Program-made: the position numbers and the translations under genes
Notes under the pieces: model-generated
What the model was told of the DNA's origin: nothing
The model's database searches: none
Seen by the model: only the letters and a program-made list of their open reading frames with translations
Shown: piece after piece, positions 53,665 through 63,871 of the stretch
Layout: each line of letters starts with the position of its first letter
Position numbering within the stretch: the stretch's first letter is position 1
Assembly: GCA_963826505.1 (NCBI GenBank)
Contig: CAWGXG010000007.1
Location: 682,001 to 746,000 of the forward strand
Reading direction: 5' to 3'
DNA from: CAWGXG01 sp963826505
Lineage (GTDB): Bacteria > Chloroflexota > Anaerolineae > Aggregatilineales > Aggregatilineaceae
DNA length: 64,000 nucleotides

Positions 53665-55758
53665 ATGGCAAAGAAAGCCACCACTGACAGCGCTTTGGAC
53701 CTCGCTATGGTCCGGAATATCGGCATCATCGCCCATATTGATGCTGGCAAAACCACCACGACTGAACGCGTGTTGTATTATGCCGGCCTCATTCATCGCA
53801 TGGGTGAAGTTCACGATGGCGCCGCTACCACGGACTATATGGAACAGGAAAAAGAGCGCGGCATCACAATCACTGCGGCATCTGTCACGGCTTTCTGGCG
53901 TGGCTATCAGATCAATCTGATCGACACGCCCGGCCATGTGGACTTCACGGCTGAGGTTCAGCGCAGTTTGCGCGTGCTGGATGGCGGTGTGGTGGTGTTC
54001 GATGGTGTCGCGGGGGTCGAGCCGCAGTCCGAAACGGTCTGGCGGCAGGCTAACACGTACAACGTGCCGCGCATCTGCTTCGTGAATAAGATGGACCGCG
54101 TCGGCGCAGACTTTCAACGCTGTGTCGATATGATCGTGGCGCGCCTGAATGGCAACCCCGTTCTGGTCCAGATACCCTACGGCGAAGGTACGGATTTTCG
54201 CGGTATCGTCGATCTGATGCAGATGGTAATGGTCACCTACGGGGATGACCTCGGAACAGCGATTGAACGCCGCGATATTCCGGATGAAATCCTCGCAGAA
54301 GCCCAGGTTGCCCGCGCCGAAATGATCGAAAAAATCGTCGAAACCGACGAGACCCTCACCGAAAAGTATCTCTCCGAAGAACCGATCAGCAACGAAGAAC
54401 TGATTGAAGCGCTGCGCCGGGCGACTATCCAGGGTGTGACGCATCCCGTGTTGTGTGGCTCCGCGCTGCGCAACAAGGGCGTGCAGCTTCTGCTGGACAG
54501 TGTGGTCGACTACCTGCCCTCTCCGTTGGATGTGCCGCCCGTCAATGGGATCAACATCAAGACGGATGAGATTGAGGAACGCCACCCGACCGATGATGAG
54601 CCGTTGTCGGCGCTCGTGTTCAAAATCCAGACCGATCCCTTTGTGGGGCGGCTGGCCTTCTTCCGTGTCTATTCCGGGGTCATCGAGGCCGGTTCGACCG
54701 TCCTCAATACGACGAAGGACCGCAAGGAGCGCATTGGGCGCGTCGTGCGGATGTTCGCTGACCGCCGCGAAGATGTGGAAGTGGTACACGCAGGCGATAT
54801 CGCGGCGACGCTCGGTCTGAAGGATACCTTCACGGGTGAGACACTCGCCGATTTGCACCATCCGATCCTGCTGGAAAAGATCGACTTCCCCAAGCCGGTC
54901 ATCTTCGTGGCGATTGAACCCAAGACGAAGGCCGACCAGGATAAGATGGGCATGGCGCTGGCCAAATTGGCGGAAGAAGACCCCACCTTCGTGGTGAGTA
55001 CCGACGAACAAACCGGCCAGACCCTGATCTCCGGGATGGGCGAGCTTCACCTGGAAGTGCTGGTGGATCGCATGTTCCGCGAGTTCAAAGTTGATGCCCG
55101 GGTCGGTAAGCCGCGTGTGTCGTACCGCGAAACCGTGTCGCGTAAGGCGCGCGGCGAGGGGCGCTTCGTCCGGCAGACAGGCGGCAGCGGCCAGTACGGT
55201 CACGCGATTATCTCGGTTGAACCGCTGCCCGATGATGAAAAAGAAGATCTCATCGTCGAAGATAAGACGGTCGGCGGCAGTATTCCCAAGGAATACATCA
55301 AGTCCGTTTTGGCTGGCATCCGCGAAGCGGCGCAAAGCGGCGTCGTCGCCGGGTATCCGGTGGTGCGCTTCCGCGCTTCGGTTTTGGATGGCTCGTATCA
55401 CGAGGTTGACTCGTCGGATATGGCCTTCAAGATCGCGGGGTCGATGGCGTTCAAGGACGCCGTCCACAGCGCACAGCCAAAACTGTTGGAACCCTATATG
55501 CGTGTCGAAGTGACTGTGCCGGAGGAGTACGCCGGGGATGTTGTCGGCGATTTGGCTGCCCGGCGCGCCAATATCAGTGGGATCGATACGCGTGGGGATG
55601 GTGTCACTTCGGTTCACGCCGAGGCACCGCTAGGTGAGATGTTTGGCTACGCGACCAACCTGCGCAATATGTCGCAAGGGCGCGGAAGCTTTACGATGGA
55701 ATTTGAAAAGTACGAGGCGGTGCCCGAAAGTATGATGGAAGCCATCATCCGGGGCTAA
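53665..55758 (+). CDS. fusA: Elongation factor G
   Basis: This 697-residue translocation GTPase has G1 AHIDAGKTTTTERVLYYAG, the switch I EQEKERGITITAA, G3 DTPGHVDFT and G4 NKMDR. Domains IV (GGSGQYGHAIISVEPL) and V (GDLAARRANISGIDTRGDG) are complete. Length is standard. It follows rpsG by 21 bases in the str order. Confidence 0.98.
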   Translation: MAKKATTDSALDLAMVRNIGIIAHIDAGKTTTTERVLYYAGLIHRMGEVHDGAATTDYMEQEKERGITITAASVTAFWRGYQINLIDTPGHVDFTAEVQRSLRVLDGGVVVFDGVAGVEPQSETVWRQANTYNVPRICFVNKMDRVGADFQRCVDMIVARLNGNPVLVQIPYGEGTDFRGIVDLMQMVMVTYGDDLGTAIERRDIPDEILAEAQVARAEMIEKIVETDETLTEKYLSEEPISNEELIEALRRATIQGVTHPVLCGSALRNKGVQLLLDSVVDYLPSPLDVPPVNGINIKTDEIEERHPTDDEPLSALVFKIQTDPFVGRLAFFRVYSGVIEAGSTVLNTTKDRKERIGRVVRMFADRREDVEVVHAGDIAATLGLKDTFTGETLADLHHPILLEKIDFPKPVIFVAIEPKTKADQDKMGMALAKLAEEDPTFVVSTDEQTGQTLISGMGELHLEVLVDRMFREFKVDARVGKPRVSYRETVSRKARGEGRFVRQTGGSGQYGHAIISVEPLPDDEKEDLIVEDKTVGGSIPKEYIKSVLAGIREAAQSGVVAGYPVVRFRASVLDGSYHEVDSSDMAFKIAGSMAFKDAVHSAQPKLLEPYMRVEVTVPEEYAGDVVGDLAARRANISGIDTRGDGVTSVHAEAPLGEMFGYATNLRNMSQGRGSFTMEFEKYEAVPESMMEAIIRG

Positions 55759-55819
55759 CGCTCTACCCTGACGGGTAGCATCATCGGGCATCACGAGCAG
55801 GAACGTAAACGGAGGCAGC

Positions 55820-57019
<1,200 letters not shown>

Positions 57020-57034
57020 GTGCAAAACGCAGCT

Positions 57035-57094
57035 AGGGAACCGGCAAGTTGCCCTGCCGTGAGCCGTAATCGCAGTGGGTTCTGGCGGTTCCCT
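57035..57094 (+). other. Stem-loop between tuf and rpsJ
   Basis: AGGGAACCG (57035-57043) pairs perfectly with CGGTTCCCT (57086-57094); inside it GGCAA-G-TTGCC forms a second small stem. No T-run follows, so it may be a processing or attenuation element at the str/S10 junction. Confidence 0.5.
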
Positions 57095-57136
57095 GAAGTT
57101 GACTTCTACGGCGAGAAGTGAAGTCTGAGGATACTT

Positions 57137-57445
57137 ATGGCGAAGCAAAAAATCCGCATCCGGCTGAAAGCCTATGATCACCGTGTGTTGGACCAGTCGG
57201 CCCAGCGCATCGTCGAGACAGCAGAACGTACAGGTGCACGCGTAGTCGGCCCTGTGCCGCTGCCCACCCGCATTGAACGGTTCACTGTCCGTCGTTCGCC
57301 GTTCATCGACAAAGACTCGCAGGAACACTTTGAGATCAGAACGCACAAACGGCTGATCGATGTGTTGGAACCCGATGCGAAGACCATCGACACGCTGATG
57401 CGGCTGAATTTGCCGGCGGGCGTGGATATCGAGATCAAGATTTAG
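57137..57445 (+). CDS. rpsJ: 30S ribosomal protein S10
   Basis: This 102-residue protein starts MAKQKIRIRLKAYDHRVLDQS and contains VVGPVPLPTRIERFTV and HFEIRTHKRLIDV, as in all bacterial S10. It also serves in NusB antitermination. It opens the S10 block. Confidence 0.97.
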   Translation: MAKQKIRIRLKAYDHRVLDQSAQRIVETAERTGARVVGPVPLPTRIERFTVRRSPFIDKDSQEHFEIRTHKRLIDVLEPDAKTIDTLMRLNLPAGVDIEIKI

Positions 57446-57568
57446 CCGGTGAACGCGACCTTCGCGTAATACACCACCGAAGAAACGATAACGGCGAAAA
57501 AGCAGGGATGATGCGTGGGGCGCAACGCGTCCAACGCGTGCTCGCCACCCAGTCCCTTGGAGGCAGTG

Positions 57569-58222
57569 ATGAAGGGCATCATTGGTAAAAAAGTCGGCAT
57601 GACCCAGATTTTCGATGAGAACGGACAGGTTATCCCGGTGACCGTCATCCAGGCTGGGCCGTGCTATGTTACTCAAATCCGCACTGAGGCAAATGATGGG
57701 TACAGCGCTGTTCAGCTTGGCTTCGACGAGCTGCCGCCCAAGCGGAACGGTCAAACCCGGTTGAACAAACCCAAGCAAGGCCATCTGCACCGCAACAGCC
57801 TCGCGCTGCCCGATCTGCGCGTGCTGCGTGAGTTCCGCGTGAAGGCGATTGACGTTGAAGAAGGCCAGAAGCTGACGGTTGCCGACGTGTTTGAGAAGGG
57901 CCAGCGGGTTGACATTGTGGGCACGTCCAAAGGGCGTGGTTTCGCCGGTACCATTAAGCGTCACAATTTCAATCGTGGACCTAAGACGCACGGTCAGTCC
58001 GACCGCGAGCGCGCCCCCGGCTCGATCGGTTCGACGACGACGCCAGGGCGCGTGCTCAAGGGCACGAAGATGGCAGGGCGCATGGGCGGTGATCGTGTCA
58101 CAGCTCAGAATCTTGAAGTAGTCGTGGTCGACGCCGAAAAGCACATGCTCGCCGTGCGAGGATCGGTGCCGGGCGCTAAGGGCGGCATCGTGTTGATCAA
58201 GTCTTCTCGTAAGACACGTTGA
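57569..58222 (+). CDS. rplC: 50S ribosomal protein L3
   Basis: This 217-residue protein starts at ATG 57569 after GGAGG (MKGIIGKKVGMTQIFDENG). A central conserved loop, GRGFAGTIKRHNFNRGPKTHGQ, reaches the peptidyl-transferase centre. The Q of that loop is kept. Confidence 0.96.
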   Translation: MKGIIGKKVGMTQIFDENGQVIPVTVIQAGPCYVTQIRTEANDGYSAVQLGFDELPPKRNGQTRLNKPKQGHLHRNSLALPDLRVLREFRVKAIDVEEGQKLTVADVFEKGQRVDIVGTSKGRGFAGTIKRHNFNRGPKTHGQSDRERAPGSIGSTTTPGRVLKGTKMAGRMGGDRVTAQNLEVVVVDAEKHMLAVRGSVPGAKGGIVLIKSSRKTR

Positions 58223-58254
58223 CGCGCGCGATCCGCACAGAGGAGATGTGAGCG

Positions 58255-58890
58255 ATGGAAGTTCCTGTTCATAACATGGCCGGTCAGCAGGTCGGTACGA
58301 TCGAACTGCCCGCCGACATTTTTGAGGTAGAGGTCAATGTTGGCCTGATGCACCAGGCTTTCGTGCGCCAGATGGCGAACGCCCGCCTGGGGACTCATAA
58401 AACACAGACGCGCGGCGAGGTGAGCCTCACCAAAGCCAAATGGTACCGCCAAAAAGGGACCGGACGCGCGCGTCATGGTGCTCGCTCTGCCCCGATCTTC
58501 GTGGGCGGTGGTGTGGCGCATGGCCCGCAACCGCGCAGCTATGACAAGCGCATGCCGCGCAAGATGCGCCGTCAGGCGCTGCGCTCGGCCCTCTCGGCCC
58601 TGGTCGCGGACGGTCAGCTTGTCGTGGTAGACGAGCTGGCGCTGGACCTGCCGAAGACTCGCTTGATGCGGGATGTGTTGTCGAACCTGGTGGGCGAACA
58701 AAGTGCATTGGTGGTGCTCCCTGGGCGTGACGACGTGCTCGAGCTGAGCCTGCGCAACCTGCCCGGCGCCCATTACCTGCACGCCACTTATTTGAACGTG
58801 CGCGATCTGTTCAAATACGACCGGGTCATCATGTCGCGGGCGGCGTTGGACGTAATCGCAGGCTTCCTGGGCACGGCATCGGAAAGCTGA
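58255..58890 (+). CDS. rplD: 50S ribosomal protein L4
   Basis: This 211-residue protein has the exit-tunnel loop KWYRQKGTGRARHGARSAPIFVGGG and the C-terminal LPGAHYLHATYLNVRDL. GAGGAG precedes the start. L4 often represses the S10 operon. Confidence 0.96.
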   Translation: MEVPVHNMAGQQVGTIELPADIFEVEVNVGLMHQAFVRQMANARLGTHKTQTRGEVSLTKAKWYRQKGTGRARHGARSAPIFVGGGVAHGPQPRSYDKRMPRKMRRQALRSALSALVADGQLVVVDELALDLPKTRLMRDVLSNLVGEQSALVVLPGRDDVLELSLRNLPGAHYLHATYLNVRDLFKYDRVIMSRAALDVIAGFLGTASES

Positions 58891-58905
58891 TAAGGAGCAG
58901 AAGAC

Positions 58906-59205
58906 GTGACCAAGGGACTGCATCTTTACGATATTATCAAGCGCCCGGTTATCACCGAAAAGTCGACTGAGATGGCCGAACAGCACAATCAGTACGTCTT
59001 TGAGGTCGATATGAACGCCAACAAGATCCAGATCGCGGATGCCGTGATGAAGATCTTCGACGTGGACGTGACCCAGGTGCGAACGATGGTGGTCGCGCCC
59101 AAGCGTGGCCGTCGCTACCGCAGCTACTATATCCGCCGCAAGGCCTGGAAAAAAGCTGTTGTGATGGTGCCGCAAGGCCAGACCATCAGCCTGTTCAATG
59201 CCTAA
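58906..59205 (+). CDS. rplW: 50S ribosomal protein L23
   Basis: This 99-residue protein starts at GTG 58906 with AAGGAG upstream. It has DIIKRPVITEKSTEMAEQHN, VTQVRTMVVAPKRGRR and KKAVVMVPQG. It sits at the tunnel exit and docks SRP and trigger factor. Confidence 0.96.
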   Translation: MTKGLHLYDIIKRPVITEKSTEMAEQHNQYVFEVDMNANKIQIADAVMKIFDVDVTQVRTMVVAPKRGRRYRSYYIRRKAWKKAVVMVPQGQTISLFNA

Positions 59206-59216
59206 GCAGTCGTGCC

Positions 59217-59233
59217 GTGTGCGTCAAGCACAC
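59217..59233 (+). other. Small hairpin between rplW and rplB
   Basis: GTGTGC (59217-59222) and GCACAC (59228-59233) pair over GTCAA. It lies in the unusually long 116-base gap before rplB. Confidence 0.35.
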
Positions 59234-59321
59234 TTATCGTGATGAAGTGACAGCTTTCAGATATCCGCACCTCACGGGGCTAATGAAGGCTGGACACGTA
59301 AGGGATTGAGGGTTAGAAGAA

Positions 59322-60155
59322 ATGCCAATCAGGAAGTACAAGCCCACATCGCCCGGTCGCCGGGATATGACGGGCAGCACGTATGAGGAAGTCACGCGCC
59401 GCAAGCCGCACAAGTCTTTGGTGCGCGGTCTGCGTAAGCACGCTGGCCGAAACAGCGGAGGGCGTGTCACCGTTCGTCATCGCGGCGGCGGGCACAAGCG
59501 CCGTTATCGTCTGATTGACTTCAAGCGCGATAAAATGAATATGCCTGCGCGCGTCGAGTCGATCGAATATGATCCCAACCGTTCCGCCCGTATTGCGCTC
59601 CTGCTCTACCAGGATGGCGAACGACGCTATATCGTCGCCCCGCTTGGTCTGCGCGTGGGTGACAACGTGGCGAGCGGCCGGAAGGTCGATGTCCGCGTAG
59701 GGAATGCGCTGCCGATCAGCGAAATCCCGGTCGGTTCGTTGGTGCACAATGTGGAACTGCTGCCCGGTCGCGGCGGCCAACTGGCCCGTTCCGCTGGTAC
59801 GAGCGCTCAGCTCCTCGGTAAAGAAGGCACCTACGCCCAGCTGCGTTTGCCAAGCGGCGAAGTGCGCATGATCCATGAAGACTGCATGGCAACCATCGGC
59901 CAGGTCGGCAATGCCGAGCACGGCAATATCAAGCTCGGTAAGGCTGGTCGCCGGCGGTGGCTCGGATGGCGGCCCGCTGTACGCGGTACCGCGATGGACC
60001 CCAACAGTCACCCGCATGGTGGTGGTGAAGGCCGCTCACCCATCGGGATGGCCGGGCCGAAGACGCCCTGGGGCAAGCCTGCCATGGGTCGTAAAACCCG
60101 GCGCAATAAGCGCACCGACAAGTTCATCGTGCGGCGTCGCGGTAAGCGTCGGTAG
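59322..60155 (+). CDS. rplB: 50S ribosomal protein L2
   Basis: This 277-residue protein has the N-terminal PIRKYKPTSPGRRDM, NSGGRVTVRHRGGGHKRRYR and the C-terminal loop WLGWRPAVRGTAMDPNSHPHGGGEGRS, whose histidine is near the peptidyl-transferase centre. Confidence 0.97.
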   Translation: MPIRKYKPTSPGRRDMTGSTYEEVTRRKPHKSLVRGLRKHAGRNSGGRVTVRHRGGGHKRRYRLIDFKRDKMNMPARVESIEYDPNRSARIALLLYQDGERRYIVAPLGLRVGDNVASGRKVDVRVGNALPISEIPVGSLVHNVELLPGRGGQLARSAGTSAQLLGKEGTYAQLRLPSGEVRMIHEDCMATIGQVGNAEHGNIKLGKAGRRRWLGWRPAVRGTAMDPNSHPHGGGEGRSPIGMAGPKTPWGKPAMGRKTRRNKRTDKFIVRRRGKRR

Positions 60156-60173
60156 TAGGAATCGGAGGCTAGG

Positions 60174-60449
60174 ATGTCGCGTTCGCTGAAAAAAGGGCCG
60201 TATATCGAGCCTAAGCTCTTGCGCAAGGTCGAGACCATGCGCGAGCGTGGTGAAAAACGGGTGATCCGCACCTGGAGTCGGGCTTCGACTATCTTTCCTC
60301 AGATGGTCGGGTTCACCATTGCGGTCCACGACGGTCGCCGCCATGTGCCGATTTATGTGACGGAAAACATGGTTGGGCACAAATTGGGCGAGTTTGCGCC
60401 GACGCGGACCTACCGGGGCCACTTGGCCGAGAAAAAGAAGAAGAAGTAG
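60174..60449 (+). CDS. rpsS: 30S ribosomal protein S19
   Basis: This 91-residue protein has MSRSLKKGPYIEPKLLRKVE, TWSRASTIFPQMVGFTIAVHDG and GEFAPTRTYRGH. The tail is very basic (AEKKKKK). Confidence 0.97.
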   Translation: MSRSLKKGPYIEPKLLRKVETMRERGEKRVIRTWSRASTIFPQMVGFTIAVHDGRRHVPIYVTENMVGHKLGEFAPTRTYRGHLAEKKKKK

Positions 60450-60475
60450 GTCAGGACAGGAAAAGGAATTAAGCT

Positions 60476-60823
60476 ATGGACGTTCGTGCAACTGTCCGCT
60501 ACCTGCCGATCTCGGCGCAGAAGATGCGCCTGGTATGCGACCAGGTTCGCGGCATGGACGCCGATCAGGCGCTAATCGTGCTGCGTTTCATGCCGCATAA
60601 AGGTGCCCGCTTCCTGTCCAATCTGGTCGAGTCGGCGGTGGCTAATGCCGAAACGAACTTTGAGATGAACCGGCAAGACCTGTTTATTTCGCACCTGGCG
60701 GCCAACGAAGGCCCCCGGCAGCGACGGGTGAAAGCCGGGGCGCGTGGGCGTTACAAGCCGCGCGTGAAGCGGTCGAGCCACATCTCACTCGTGTTAACAG
60801 AGCGTGTGGAGGAGACAATCTAA
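60476..60823 (+). CDS. rplV: 50S ribosomal protein L22
   Basis: This 115-residue protein has RYLPISAQKMRLVCDQVRGM and the tunnel hairpin GPRQRRVKAGARGRYKPRVKRSSH. Its stop abuts the rpsC start. Confidence 0.96.
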   Translation: MDVRATVRYLPISAQKMRLVCDQVRGMDADQALIVLRFMPHKGARFLSNLVESAVANAETNFEMNRQDLFISHLAANEGPRQRRVKAGARGRYKPRVKRSSHISLVLTERVEETI

Positions 60824-61498
60824 ATGGGACGTAAAGTTCACCCCGTTGGGTTCCGGCTCAAGATCAACCGGGACTGGTCCGCACGCTGGTTTGCCGAAGG
60901 CGACCGGTACCGCGAACTGCTGCAAGAAGACTTCCGCATCCGCCAGTTTGTGGAGAAGGAAGCCGAGCGCGCAGGGATCGGCGGTGTCGAGATCGAGCGG
61001 TATCCCAACCAGGTGCAGGTGTCGCTGTTCACAGCCAAGCCGGGTATCGTAATCGGGCGTAAAGGCGAGAGCGTCAAGAAGCTGCGCCAGGGCCTGGAAG
61101 ACCTTACGGGCAAGAAAGTCAAGGTTGAGGTCGAGGAAATCGACAAGCCTGACCTGAGCGCCCGACTGGTCGCGGTCAACATCGCGGGCCAGCTCGAACG
61201 CCGGATCGGCCACAGCCGCGCCATGAAGCGCGCGGTGTCGCAGGCCATCCGCCAGGGCGCGAAGGGCATCAAGATCCAGGTCAGCGGACGTCTGGCCGGG
61301 GCCGAGATGGCTCGCCGCGAATGGCAGATGGAAGGCCGTGTGCCGCGCAATACCTTGCGCTCGCACATCGATTACGGCACGGCTGAAGCGCTGACGACCT
61401 TCGGGCGGATTGGCGTCAAGGTCTGGATCTATAAAGGCGAAATCTTGGGCGAAGAAGTGCGCAAGATCGAGCCAACTGATGTTTACGTGAGTCAATAA
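60824..61498 (+). CDS. rpsC: 30S ribosomal protein S3
   Basis: This 224-residue protein starts MGRKVHPVGFRLKINRDWSA. A KH domain follows (GIVIGRKGESVKKLRQGLEDL), then the C-terminal domain (KGIKIQVSGRLAGAEMARRE). It forms part of the mRNA entry site. Confidence 0.97.
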   Translation: MGRKVHPVGFRLKINRDWSARWFAEGDRYRELLQEDFRIRQFVEKEAERAGIGGVEIERYPNQVQVSLFTAKPGIVIGRKGESVKKLRQGLEDLTGKKVKVEVEEIDKPDLSARLVAVNIAGQLERRIGHSRAMKRAVSQAIRQGAKGIKIQVSGRLAGAEMARREWQMEGRVPRNTLRSHIDYGTAEALTTFGRIGVKVWIYKGEILGEEVRKIEPTDVYVSQ

Positions 61499-61572
61499 GG
61501 TCAATACGCAAGCGGCTCGGCTGCCGGTATGAGCGCAGCAGCAGGGACCCTTGCCGTTGAGGAGTGACGACC

Positions 61573-62007
61573 ATGTTAATGCCAAAGCGGGTGAAGCACC
61601 GCAAGCAGTTTCGCGGGCGGATGACCGGCATGGCCGGGCGCGGCAACACGGTCCATTTCGGGGACTACGGATTGCAGGCGCTGGAACCGGCCTGGATCAC
61701 CAGCCGCCAGATCGAGGCGTCGCGCCGTACGATCATGCGCTACATCAAGCGTCGTGGGCGCGTGTGGATCCGTGTCTTCCCCGATAAACCTGTGACCAAG
61801 CGCGCGGCAGAAAGCCGTATGGGTAAAGGGAAGGGCGCGGTCGACCACTGGGTCGCAGTGGTTCGTCCAGGGCTGATCCTGTTCGAGATGGCCGGTGTAG
61901 ACGAAGAAACGGCGCACGAGGCGCTGCGGCTGGCGGCCTTCAAGCTCCCGATCGCGGTGCGATTTGTCAAGCGCACGGACCCGATCTCGGGCGAGGAGGT
62001 AGTGTAA
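61573..62007 (+). CDS. rplP: 50S ribosomal protein L16
   Basis: This 144-residue protein starts at ATG 61573 with GAGGAG 9 bases upstream. It has MLMPKRVKHRKQFRGRMTG, FGDYGLQALEPAWITSRQIEASRR and MGKGKGAVDHWVAVVRPG. The stop abuts rpmC. Confidence 0.96.
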   Translation: MLMPKRVKHRKQFRGRMTGMAGRGNTVHFGDYGLQALEPAWITSRQIEASRRTIMRYIKRRGRVWIRVFPDKPVTKRAAESRMGKGKGAVDHWVAVVRPGLILFEMAGVDEETAHEALRLAAFKLPIAVRFVKRTDPISGEEVV

Positions 62008-62235
62008 ATGGCTAACAATACAGCCGAACTGCGCAGGATGACCGAAGGCGAGATTGCCCAGGCGATCCACGACGCCAAGCAGGAACTGTTCAATCTGCGC
62101 TTTCAGTGGACCTCCGGTCAGTTGGAAGACTATACGCGCATTCGCCAGCTTAAGAAACAAGTGGCTCGTCTGCTGACTATCCAGCACGAACGTCACCTGG
62201 CTGTCGAACTGTTGCGGGAGGATATCAATGAGTAA
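62008..62235 (+). CDS. rpmC: 50S ribosomal protein L29
   Basis: This 75-residue helical protein has ELRRMTEGEIAQAIHDAKQEL, the LFNLRFQ motif and RIRQLKKQVARLLTIQHER. It overlaps rpsQ by 8 bases. Confidence 0.95.
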   Translation: MANNTAELRRMTEGEIAQAIHDAKQELFNLRFQWTSGQLEDYTRIRQLKKQVARLLTIQHERHLAVELLREDINE

Positions 62236-62509
62236 CAATCGCAAACGGCTGATCGGTCGCGTTGTCAGCAACGCGATGGACAAGACGGTCGTCGTGGCCG
62301 TGACGCGGACGCACCAGCACCCCTTGTATAAAAAAGTGGTGCGGACGACCAAGAAGCACAAAGTCCACGACGAAACAAATGCCGTCCCGGTTGGTGCGTT
62401 GGTCCAGATCGTTGAAAGCCGCCCCATCAGCAAGACCAAGCGCTGGGCGGTCGAGACCGTGCTGGAACTGCCCGAACTGGAACGTGATCAGAACAACGAA
62501 ACCGCGTAA
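62228..62509 (+). CDS. rpsQ: 30S ribosomal protein S17
   Basis: This 93-residue OB-fold protein has LIGRVVSNAMDKTVVVAVTRTHQHPLYKK and IVESRPISKTKRW. The short C-terminal tail is acidic. Confidence 0.96.
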   Translation: MSNNRKRLIGRVVSNAMDKTVVVAVTRTHQHPLYKKVVRTTKKHKVHDETNAVPVGALVQIVESRPISKTKRWAVETVLELPELERDQNNETA

Positions 62510-62542
62510 ACGGTTCGGGGCCCGCAGAGAGGCAAAAAGCAG

Positions 62543-62914
62543 ATGATCCAGAACGAAACGCGATTGAAAGTGGCCGATAACACGGGCGCGCGCGAACTGC
62601 TGGTATTCCACATTTTGGGTGGTTCTACCCGCAAAACGGCGACTGTCGGCGATATCGTGATCGCCACGGTCAAATCGGCGTCGCCCCAAGGGTCGGTCAA
62701 AAAGAGTGAGATCGTGCGCGCGGTGATCGTTCGCACCGCCAAAGAATATCGCCGCAGCGACGGATCGTATATCCAGTTCGATGACAACGCCGCGGTGCTC
62801 TTGGCGGGCGAGACCAAAGACCCGCGCGGCACGCGCATCTTTGGCCCGGTGGCGCGCGAACTCCGTGAAAAAGGGTTTATGAAGATCGTCTCGCTGGCAC
62901 CCGAAACCTTGTAG
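62543..62914 (+). CDS. rplN: 50S ribosomal protein L14
   Basis: This 123-residue protein has MIQNETRLKVADNTGARELL, FDDNAAVLL and GTRIFGPVARELREKGFMKIVSLAPE. GAGAGG lies upstream. It marks the start of the spc-type block. Confidence 0.97.
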   Translation: MIQNETRLKVADNTGARELLVFHILGGSTRKTATVGDIVIATVKSASPQGSVKKSEIVRAVIVRTAKEYRRSDGSYIQFDDNAAVLLAGETKDPRGTRIFGPVARELREKGFMKIVSLAPETL

Positions 62915-62945
62915 GTTGCTGGCGTGAGGCTGAGGTGAGGCGAAC

Positions 62946-63269
62946 ATGCAGCGGATCAAAAAAGGCGACACCGTCGAGGTGATTGCCGGCAAAGACAAAG
63001 GGATGCGCAGTGAAGTCCTGCGCGTGATCCCAAAGAAAAATCGCGTGGTGGTCGAGCGCGTGAATGTCGTCCGCAAGCACCAGGGTCCGGTTCAGGCCGG
63101 GCGCGCCCAGGTGCAGCCGGGCATCATCGAATTCGAAGCGCCGATCCACCTCTCGAACGTGATGCTGGTCTGTACGCAGTGCGGCGAACCGACCCGCGTC
63201 GGGTACCATGTGACCGAAGATGGGATGAAGGTGCGCGTGTGCCATAAGTGCGGCGCGGACATCGACTAG
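62946..63269 (+). CDS. rplX: 50S ribosomal protein L24 with four-cysteine C-terminal motif
   Basis: This 107-residue protein has a KOW motif (IKKGDTVEVIAGKDKGMRSEVL). The C-terminal part has VCTQCG and VCHKCG, a likely zinc ribbon where many L24 proteins lack cysteine. It is an assembly initiator of the 50S subunit. Confidence 0.96.
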   Translation: MQRIKKGDTVEVIAGKDKGMRSEVLRVIPKKNRVVVERVNVVRKHQGPVQAGRAQVQPGIIEFEAPIHLSNVMLVCTQCGEPTRVGYHVTEDGMKVRVCHKCGADID

Positions 63270-63297
63270 CCGTCTTCCGTAGAGTGAGGGACGTAGT

Positions 63298-63847
63298 ATG
63301 GCAACCAATCGTATGCTGGAACGCTATCGTAATGAAGTGGTTCCGGCCCTGATGGACGAATTCAAGTACAGCACACGCATGCAGGTGCCGCGCGTCAAGA
63401 AGGTCGTCCTCAATATTGGCGTCGGGGAAGCGCTGGATAATCCCAAAGCACTCGATGCCGCCGTTGAGGATCTCCGCCAGATCGCGGGCCAGCAGCCCGT
63501 GATCACCAAGGCCCGCCTGAGTATCGCCAGCTTCAAGCTGCGCGAGGGCCGGTCGATCGGGGTGAAGGTCGACCTGCGCGGTGAGCGGATGTGGGCGTTG
63601 CTGGACCGGTTGCTGAACGTTGCGCTGCCTCGCACGCGTGACTTCAGCGGGGTCAGCCCGGATGCGTTCGATGGCCGGGGCAACTATACCCTGGGCTTGC
63701 GTGAGCAGCTCCTCTTTCCGGAGATCGCTTACGATAAGATCGACAAGGTGCGCGGGCATGGAAATCACGATCGTGACGACGGCCCAGTCGGACGATGAAG
63801 GACGGCGCTTGCTCAAGCTGTTGGGCATGCCTTTCCGCGAGCAGTAG
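63298..63847 (+). CDS. rplE: 50S ribosomal protein L5 (one frameshift)
   Basis: The frame runs well from MATNRMLERYRNEVV through VKKVVLNIGVGEA, FKLREGRSIGVKV and RDFSGVSPDAFDGRGNYTLGL, then breaks at about 63755 and stops at 63798. Removing one G from GGG gives DKVRGMEITIVTTAQSDDEGRRLLKLLGMPF, the normal L5 ending, and 182 residues. L5 binds 5S rRNA and is normally essential, so the break is almost certainly an error in the sequence. Confidence 0.93.
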
Positions 63848-63871
63848 GTTTGAAGGACAAAGGGTAGACCT

